The notes under the pieces: generated by a model | The model's database searches: none | The model's input: the letters and a program-made list of their open reading frames with translations, nothing else | Told to the model about the DNA's origin: nothing | Part shown: piece by piece, positions 57,701 to 64,000 of the stretch | Position numbering within the stretch: position 1 is the stretch's first letter | Layout of the letters: each line of letters opens with the position of its first letter | Source of the DNA: Byssothecium circinans | Taxonomy: Eukaryota > Ascomycota > Dothideomycetes > Pleosporales > Massarinaceae | Direction: 5' to 3' | NCBI GenBank assembly: GCA_010015675.1 | Contig: ML977024.1 | Span: 154,918 to 218,917 of the forward strand | Length of the DNA: 64,000 nucleotides | Made by a program: the position numbers and the translations under genes

Positions 57701-60156
57701 CCGCCTCTTCGTTGATCTGACTCTCAGTAGATGTTTCGGGAACTGCTTCGTCGGCGATAGCCTCATCCTGGACCACCGACTCGCTTTCGATGACCGCTCC
57801 CTCATCATTTGGCGGGGTGACATCGTCATTCGGTGCGGCAGCATCGTCTTCAATCGCCGTCTCACTAGGGACAGGTTCTGGGAGCGGTTTAGCCTCTTCA
57901 CAAACGTCTTGACTTCCTTCAGCAGCTTCGGTCGAAGTCTCCTCCGTTGAGGGGGCGGGATCCTCGGCAACTGCCTCAGCGGACTCACTCTCTAATTGTT
58001 CGTAATTAGGCGGTGGATCAGTTGAAGGCGTCTCCACTGGTTCTTCGCTTGGCGGATCGTTCGATGGCTCCTCACTTGGCGTTGATCCAGCGGCCGCCTC
58101 ATCTATGCTTGTCTCAATGGAAGCGTCTTCGGCATTGTCTGTTTCGATAGGAACCTCTACAGTGCTCTCTGTTTCGACTGCAGGCTCTTCGGTGCTCTGT
58201 GGATCAACTAAATCCTCTTTGGCGTTGTCTACTTCGATAGGAGCCTCTTCATTACTATCTGCTTCGGCTGTGGCATCTTCAGTGCTTTCTGCTTTGACTG
58301 TAGTATCTTCAGAGCTACCCGCTTCGACTGTAGGCTCTTCAGAGCTATCCGCTTTGTCCGTAGGCTCTTCACTGCTCTCGGCTTCGACTGTAGGCTCTTC
58401 ACTGCTCTCGGCTTCCACTGCAGACTCTTCAGTGCTCTCAGCTTCGACTGCAGGCTCGGCTTCGACTGCAGGCTCTTCGGTGCTTTCCGTTTCTGCTTTA
58501 GGCTCTTCAGTGCTCTGTGTTTCAACGGGGGCCTCATCATTTGTTTCTACTTCGATCGTAGCCTCTTCAGTGCTCTCTGCTTCGACAGGAGCCTCTTCAG
58601 TGCTCTGTGGCTCGACAGAAGCCTCTTCGGTAGTTGGAGCTTCAACGGGGGGATCCTCAGTGTTCTCTGCCTCAGCGATCGTCTCTCCAGCGTCAGGGGC
58701 CTCAACAGCGGCCTCTTCAGCGCTTCCCTCAACAGCGGCATCTTCGACAGCGGCACTCTCATTCGACTCTTGGGCTTCTTCAACAATTTCGCCATCCTGG
58801 GCATCCTTTTCGCCGTCAAGTACTTCTGGCGTTGGCTCCTGATCTGCAGAGGGTGTGTCGGCTGCCTGTTCCGTTGTCGAGTTTTGAGGGGCGTCGGACT
58901 GTGCGTCGCCAGCGTCAGAGGCCGGCTTACCATCTTTATGTGAGATACCCGACCCTTTCTTGCTCTTCTTTCCTTTCGATTTCTTATCCTTGTCGTCCTG
59001 TTTCTTCTTCTTGCGCTCCTCGGCCTTGCTTGGCTTCTTCTTCGAGAGCACGGGCGATGGGGGGGCTTTGTCGACAACATCCTTCTTTTCGTCCTTGTCG
59101 CCCTTTGAGAAACTTGCAGATCTCCCTTTCTTCTTGCTCTCTCTGACAGACTTCTTTCGCTCATCCTTGGCGGGCTTGTTCTCCTCCTTCGGTGGCGGTG
59201 GCGCAGGTGCAGGGGGCGGCGGGTCCCTTATGCGCATAAAAGCATTAGGCTTTCCTTTGGTGATGATTCTCGCCTTCTTCTTATCCTTCTTGTTGCTTCC
59301 GATGCTGTCTGCGTCTGGATCTTTTACGTCAGGCGAAAAGTGGACTGATTTTTCGGTGGGGGATTTCGGGGTCTCCTGAGCTATCTCCTTGCACTCACCA
59401 CTCTTCTCAACCTCCACGGCGGGCGGAGGACCTTGATCTTTGGCCGGTGCTACTTCCTTGCTCTCTGCAGGAGGTTCTGGTGAGGTCTCGTCGGCGGGGT
59501 TTACCACATCTTCACTCTCAGCTTTCGCTATGTCCTCTAGCACTTCAGCAGGAGGCGGTGGCGCCTCATCTGCTTGCTGTCCGCCGTCATCACCCTCATT
59601 CCCCCCTGGGGGTTCATCCTTTACATCACCAGTTACGGCTGCACCACTGTCATCGCTCGGACTACTGTTGGGCGCCTCGCTTTGTTCCGCCTCGGGGGCA
59701 CTTGCAGGTTCGGGATCGTTATTTGCCTCTGGAGTCGCATCATCTGAAACGGGTGGAACTTCGGGCGTACTCTCGCTTGGAGGCTCCGGTGCTGGAGGCG
59801 GGGGTGCGGCCGGCAAACTTTCTTCGGGGGCTGGAGGAGGCTCCGGAGCCTCTTCGACGGGATTATCGATCGCAACTCCAGAAGGCCCTGGTATATCGTT
59901 ATCCCGTCACGCCCTTGTGTGTAGTAATTGGCTGTTGTTACATACCTACTTCCGACTCGTCATCGTCACTCTCGTCAATGACCTGCTCTACACCCGGATG
60001 ATAGAATATCGGCGCTGGAGGAAGAACTATTCGTCGGTATATGGGTTGCTGTGGAGCGTTGGGTGTCGCGTATAAGGGCTTATCTGGCTCGAAAGCGCTG
60101 TTGGCATATGGGTTCCTCCAAGGAGAGTAGCTCACGTGAGCAAATTGCCGGCTCAT
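51787..60156 (-). CDS. Giant acidic, repeat-rich disordered protein (about 2,628 residues)
   Basis: Exons 59946-60156, 56138-59887 and 51787-55712 splice in frame (phase 1 at both junctions) to 2,628 residues. A 45-nt in-frame segment near 56547-56591 with GTAAGT and AAG ends may be a further intron. The N-terminus (MSRQFAHVSYSPWRNPYANS, then IYRRIVLPPAPIFYHPG) looks like a short conserved module. Most of the chain is Glu/Pro/Ala/Ser/Thr with ten-residue repeats of the VEAESTEEPA type at about 469-664. A His/Arg/Ser-rich tract (RRRHSHSHRDGRHHSH) lies near 2055-2090, a long charged coiled-coil (EERHAKKAEEERMLKEAEDK and similar) near 2180-2330, then Arg/Ser-rich sequence. The tail GLKGFFGGLKKIVA is a possible membrane-binding amphipathic helix. 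It recalls very large septal or cortical tether proteins of filamentous fungi, but that is only a resemblance in architecture. Confidence 0.85.
55034..55060 (-). repeat. GGCTCA hexanucleotide tandem repeat
   Basis: Four to five GGCTCA units encoding alternating Pro-Glu residues (PEPEPEPEP) in the giant protein. Confidence 0.9.
58105..58690 (-). repeat. Minisatellite coding ten-residue repeats
   Basis: About 19 imperfect ~30-bp units encode STEEPAVEAE-like decapeptides inside the giant protein, with codons such as GCTTCGACTGTAGGCTCTTC on the plus strand. Neighbouring units are nearly identical near 58340-58480. Copy number is therefore likely to vary between strains. Confidence 0.85.
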
Positions 60157-61640
60157 GGTTAGACAAACGACGGGACTGCGACTCGAGGCCGAGCAAAGAT
60201 TCGATAAGTTGTGTCACTAGCTATGTTGTAAGGCTCATCCGAGCCATTGCGTATGTATTTGACAGGAAAAGCCAACACGCAATGGCGACATAAAACGTGG
60301 GGTTGCGGGTTCTTGCGTCTGGAAAGCGAATAAGAAAAAGGAGACATGAGAAACGTATAATTATGGAAGCAATCGTGGCTCCAGGAGACAATGGGGGGAA
60401 GGCCTGCAACGTTGACGAAAGGGAAATGCAGGGAGTCGTCACGAGACGGAATTTGAACAAGCGTGGAGTTCGCAATTCGAAGCTTAACGCAAGCCGACAA
60501 AACACAGTAGGCCTCACGCTGGCAAGCCCGTGATGCTCCGTAGTGGTGAGGGAATTCAGAGGGAATCTTGGCTTGTGATCATTGGTGCCACGTCAAAAAA
60601 CGCACTCAGGCTCTCAATCAGAGAACTTTAGCTGGGAGATGGGCTACCGACACTCAGACCAAGTTCCACAGCATACTAGCTGCAAGCTATCTCGGTTTCT
60701 GGTCATGGTGCAGCGTTGGCGCCCCCGTGTGCCCAACGGTCGGCGGTCGGCGGTCGTCGAGGGTCTTGGGTCAGCCATTGTCGGGCAGGGGAGCGTAGTA
60801 GAGGTTCGGGCTTGGGCATCCATACGGACCGCATATGCGGGGGCATACCTGTACGGGGGAAGCGATGGACAAGGAGTGAATGAGGTGGACGGTCGTTAAA
60901 ACATGAGGCGATTGATGAAGCTTGATGTGTGTCCGGCCGTCATTCGCTCGCTTACGGGGCCAACCAGGACCCAGCTCGTCCCGGCTTAGCTCCCTTCTTT
61001 CCCCGCGGGTCCGCCCGACAGCCTCAAGACTAACGGGAAAACACCTCATACGTGCATACCGGTACCCCGGGCCTCGAGATGTCGAGAGCCCTTCAAACAC
61101 GTGCAAGCGTGCTGTGTCATCAGTCGTGTCGTGACCGCTATCCAGCGGCCCTCACCGCATTGAAGCAACCATGGGGTCGCTGATGCATGATGTGTGGCTT
61201 GTTAACTTCTGCTCGATTTTCGACGCGGCTATCGAGCTTCGAGAAAATAAATATGTTGGACAAGCTCATTGACGAATTGATGGAACGAACGTGTTCTCAA
61301 TCTGTTCGGCGTGGGGTGTGGCGCTCCAGTAATGGCCAGCGCAGTCACACAACTGCGGGATGAATTCCCCCTCATCGGTATCACCTCTTTCGGCGCAGAC
61401 GGCAGTCACACCATATATCCGAAGCGGAGCAATGTATTCGCTAAGGTCAGGAAAAGGCCAATACAGCTGCAGGTGCTGCAGGTGTTGCAGGTGGTTCGAC
61501 GCAAAGTCATGTGTCGAAGCCATTCACATGTTACAACATTTGAATCAGAGGTGCTAGGGCAGTCGAAGAATAATCGTGAATTGAAAGCTAACAAAACAAC
61601 AGTGTATGAAGCATCAACAAAAACAAAAGCCGTCCCTCGT
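60157..61640. other. Intergenic stretch, no supported gene
   Basis: About 1.5 kb holding the giant-protein promoter and the 3' flank of the 61641 gene. A short CAGGTGCTG/CAGGTGTTG imperfect repeat is at 61469-61494. Open frames up to 140 codons lack motif support on either strand. Confidence 0.5.
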
Positions 61641-62639
61641 CTATCTACTCGCCATCTTCACGCTAGATCTGACCAGTTTCTTGCGACTTTTCTTCGGGGA
61701 GGCGTTCTCAACCACTTCCTCTTCCCTGCTTAATGCCATAGGACTACCACCTTGAGCCGCATAGACAGATCGAAGGCACTCATCACTACCCTCACCCAAA
61801 GAACTTGCCACCATCTCATTCCCCCCTCCCAACGTCCCAGGCAATCGCCACGCCTTCAGCTTGCTCTCCGCCTCATTCTCCCCAAAATCCCACGAATTCC
61901 ATTTCTTGTTCGATTCCTCATCAACCACCCCATTCAGCATTTTAGCACCGCCGTTCATCCAATACGCGACGACGCATTTATTGCACTTGCATTTCCAAGC
62001 ATGCTTCTTCTTTCTCGAAACCTTTTCTTTCGTTATAATATGCACCCCGTGTCCGTCATGCCCACATTTCCCAAGCACTATCCACGTCTTCAAATCCATT
62101 GTCGGGGCTTCATTCTCCGCCGAAGAGAGGGAGATAGCGGGTGTGCTTTGGGCGGGATTTTCCCCAACAAGCGTCAAAATTTTCTTCCCCGGCCTCGTTC
62201 GAGCGATGGACGAATAAGACGACTCGGTATTGAAACCGGCAAGCTTTCTTAGCGTATCCACCGCTTCTTTCTCGTCGGGATATGCGTTGAAAATCGAAGC
62301 TGCATTTGCGCTTGTCGTGATTGGCAGCGCGCGGTTTTGCACACGTGTGGCGGCCCGCAGATTCTTCTTTGAAGACGGAGAGGTTCCGCTTGGTTTGCAG
62401 GCGGGACATTTCTTTTGCTCTTCCGGGGAAGAGTATTCGCAGGCGAAGCAGCCTAGTTCGTAGGTGGTGAGGTTGATAGGGGTATCGACGCGTTGTTTTT
62501 CGGAATCTGAAGGGGTTTTGGGGGTGGGATCGACGATGCGTACGGCGGTTTTCTTCGCGGCTTTTTTGGCCTTCATGAGTGGACGGCAGGTGGCGTTTGT
62601 CGACATGATGATGGCTGTTTTGAGGAACTTGATATTCAT
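61641..62639 (-). CDS. Cys-containing basic orphan protein (332 residues)
   Basis: Single frame from ATG 62639; a second ATG at 62606 (MSTNATC) would give 321 residues. The N-terminus is Lys/Ala-rich (MKAKKAAKKTAVRI). Cysteine pairs occur in GCFACEYSSPEEQKKCPAC (about 78-96), CGHDGHG, and KCKCNKCVVAYW (about 225-236), so metal binding is plausible. The sequence TWIVLGKCGHDGHGVHI and AYWMNGGAKMLNGVV looks folded. The C-terminus is basic (SPKKSRKKLVR). No recognised domain, signal peptide or membrane segment. The promoter (TATA within CAGTATAAATA) matches that of orphan B at 49475, although the proteins are not obviously related. It may be a nuclear protein, judged by basic clusters only. Confidence 0.65.
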   Translation of the reverse strand: MNIKFLKTAIIMSTNATCRPLMKAKKAAKKTAVRIVDPTPKTPSDSEKQRVDTPINLTTYELGCFACEYSSPEEQKKCPACKPSGTSPSSKKNLRAATRVQNRALPITTSANAASIFNAYPDEKEAVDTLRKLAGFNTESSYSSIARTRPGKKILTLVGENPAQSTPAISLSSAENEAPTMDLKTWIVLGKCGHDGHGVHIITKEKVSRKKKHAWKCKCNKCVVAYWMNGGAKMLNGVVDEESNKKWNSWDFGENEAESKLKAWRLPGTLGGGNEMVASSLGEGSDECLRSVYAAQGGSPMALSREEEVVENASPKKSRKKLVRSSVKMASR

Positions 62640-62789
62640 AAGAGACTTTAGACAGGGGTACTCGTCGTCGTGGTGAGTCTTCAGGGTCGAGATACTCTGA
62701 CTTGTGTGATAGTAGTATTTCGTTTCTTCGGAGTGGAGTGGGGAGGAAGAATTCAGTTTTCAAAATTCAAGACCTAAGAGCAAAGGGCT

Positions 62790-62797
62790 TATTTATA
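62790..62797 (-). promoter_or_regulatory. TATA box of the 62639 gene
   Basis: Minus-strand TATAAATA in the context CCCAGTATAAATAAGCCC, about 151 bp upstream of the first ATG. It is the same core wording and nearly the same spacing as the 49475 gene. Confidence 0.6.
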
Positions 62798-63412
62798 CTG
62801 GGGCATGGCTAGCTGAATCAACATTCGAGAAGAGATTTTTTGTCTGCTGGTTGCCAGTAAAAATGGTCCCTTATGTTTGGGTCGACCGCAAACTAACATA
62901 TGAAAATCTGTGACAGTCCTCGCGATACCCTATCACAGTGCACGCGTACCCAAACTTCTGCGATCTGAATCGACAGCTATTGGACCCTGAATGTTGAACT
63001 TCAAGCACAGCCCCGTCGAAGGTTCAAGAAACGATCTGTCTGTTGGACTAGAGAATGGTGATTCAGGATGGTAATCAGACTTTGGAATCACGGATAGGTC
63101 CACACGCCAGGGGCAAGCCTCAGCGGCCCGCTTGCGTAAGAAAGTTGATCTTATGCTGTTCACCAATATTCCTTGTGATACTGGACATGCGCTCACAAGA
63201 AACCGCGCAAATTGCGAAGTGTTAGGTTCTCGCGGACGCGTCGCGGTGTCACATGACAGCACCTTCTCAGTGAGCCAGATGGGAAGGCACACTCGAGGCT
63301 TGATGCCTGATCTCACTTCAGACGTCGGAATTTCTCTCTTGCACTCAATTCTTCTATTTCAACTCCCATTCCCTCTTGAATTGCTCGACGACGCACCGGC
63401 TCATCGTTTACG
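62798..63412. other. Divergent intergenic region
   Basis: Carries promoters for the minus-strand orphan and the plus-strand gene at 63413. A CT-rich leader (about 63335-63380) precedes the latter. No repeats seen. Confidence 0.5.
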
Positions 63413-64000
63413 ATGGCCACAACATCCACGCCCACAATGCCCGGCACTCAAGGCGAGACCGCGCAGCTTACGAAGCCAGGTACACAATTCCTCCCTACCC
63501 GCCTTCCCAGAAGTACCCACAGAACTAACATCAAAGCAGCCGATTGGTCCATCTACATGGTCGTACGTCCTCCCTTCCAACACCCTTCCTCCTTTACCCC
63601 CTCTTCCACACACACCCACTGCTCTCCGCAAAAGCGGCCATCTAACCCCCCGTCTAACCCCAACCTTCCTCACAGACAGCAGCCCTCTCCCTAAGCAAAG
63701 ACACCACACTCCCCAAGCGCTTCGGCACCCCCGACTCAGCCAAAATGGCCCTCAACGACAGCCTCAACTGGCACGAAGCCCACGACTCGTACAAATGGCC
63801 CGGATTCTCTTCCCTCGGCTTTGATTTCGCGCAGTCGATGCGGTTGAGGCGCGCGCTGGTGCATGATACGTTCCTCGCGCTGCTGAAGACGGGGGGTTTG
63901 CATGTGGGAGGGGAGGGGACGCCAGAGAGTGGGGGAAAGAGGAAGAGGGTGAGGGTGAGAGGTGCGTATATAGATACGCTACGGTGGCGATGGTAGACTT
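63413..64000 (+). CDS. Unrecognised fungal protein, 5' part only
   Basis: Exons 63413-63479, 63540-63562 (23 nt) and 63676 to about 63961 join in frame. A donor-like GTGCGT follows at 63962, so the gene probably runs past the window. The start MATTSTPTMPGTQGETAQLT is followed by ADWSIYM, TAALSLSKDTTLPKRFGTPD, then NDSLNWHEAHDSYKWPGF and LGFDFAQSMRLRRALVHDTF, ending in a basic GGKRKRVRVR stretch. The Trp-rich and helix-like blocks look conserved, but I cannot name the family. If the last donor is not used, the frame stops at 63994-63996. The 23-nt middle exon is needed to keep the frame and the natural-looking text. Confidence 0.6.

Noticed and set aside
61311..61733. 140-codon plus-strand frame near the orphan C gene
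   Set aside because: Overlaps the 3' region of the minus-strand gene and includes a short CAGGTG repeat; the protein text has no domain-like character.
1..64000. CRISPR arrays, bacterial operons, rRNA or tRNA genes, secondary-metabolite cluster
   Set aside because: No regular spacer-repeat arrays were seen, no cloverleaf with A/B boxes was found by eye, and neighbouring genes are unrelated housekeeping or orphan genes typical of fungal nuclear DNA. A tRNA scan could still find something I missed.

Overview
This window is nuclear DNA of a filamentous ascomycete. The genes are dense and intron-poor, with short GT-AG introns (about 45-110 nt) that often carry CTAAC/CTGAC-like branch sites. Conserved proteins are of Pezizomycotina type, and one DNA transposon carries C-to-T/G-to-A stop mutations of the kind left by repeat-induced point mutation (RIP). 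The orphan-like families and protein style suggest Dothideomycetes, probably Pleosporales; that placement is inference. No bacterial operons, CRISPR arrays, rRNA or convincing tRNA genes were seen. No database search was possible. Exon joins were made by hand from reading frame and splice consensus.

Layout. 1-2.7 kb: non-coding, with a diverged tandem repeat array (about 890-2170). 2.7-5.8 kb (-): trifunctional C1-tetrahydrofolate synthase with a mitochondrial presequence. 6.4-8.3 kb (-): SH3-like/J-like protein. 9.2-10.4 kb (+): translation factor eIF3i. 12.1-13.2 kb (+): histidine phosphatase. 14.2-15.8 kb (+): NADP-isocitrate dehydrogenase. 16.7-18.5 kb (+): SP/TP-rich disordered protein. 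18.9-19.2 kb (+): small acidic orphan. 20.1-21.8 kb (+): F-box-like protein ending in a Zn2Cys6-spaced cysteine cluster. 22.6-23.9 kb (-): atypical SDR/epimerase. 24.5-26.7 kb (+): DEAD-box helicase HAS1. 28.5-33.8 kb (+): 1,724-residue disordered protein. 35.6-38.4 kb (+): CSC1/OSCA-type channel. 39.4-40.1 kb (+): small hydrophilic protein. 41.0-43.9 kb (-): C2-domain cytokinesis protein of the Inn1/Fic1 type.

44.3-51.1 kb is the most dynamic part. It holds a decayed Tc1/mariner-type element with perfect 32-bp inverted repeats and TA target duplication, an RNase III-like gene lacking canonical acidic residues, a direct ~150-bp duplication, and two convergent paralogue-like orphan genes (47.6 and 49.5 kb). 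Decayed tandem copies of a paralogue's 3' end lie between those two. An EXPERA-domain membrane protein closes the stretch.

51.8-60.2 kb (-): one giant acidic, repeat-rich protein (about 2,628 residues in four to five exons). 61.6-62.6 kb (-): Cys-containing orphan whose promoter resembles that of the 49.5-kb orphan. 63.4 kb to the edge (+): start of an unrecognised gene.

The neighbours are mostly unrelated housekeeping genes, as is usual in fungi, and no biosynthetic cluster is evident. C1-THF synthase and NADP-IDH share one design: a mitochondrial presequence followed by an in-frame ATG at the mature enzyme, which suggests dual localisation.
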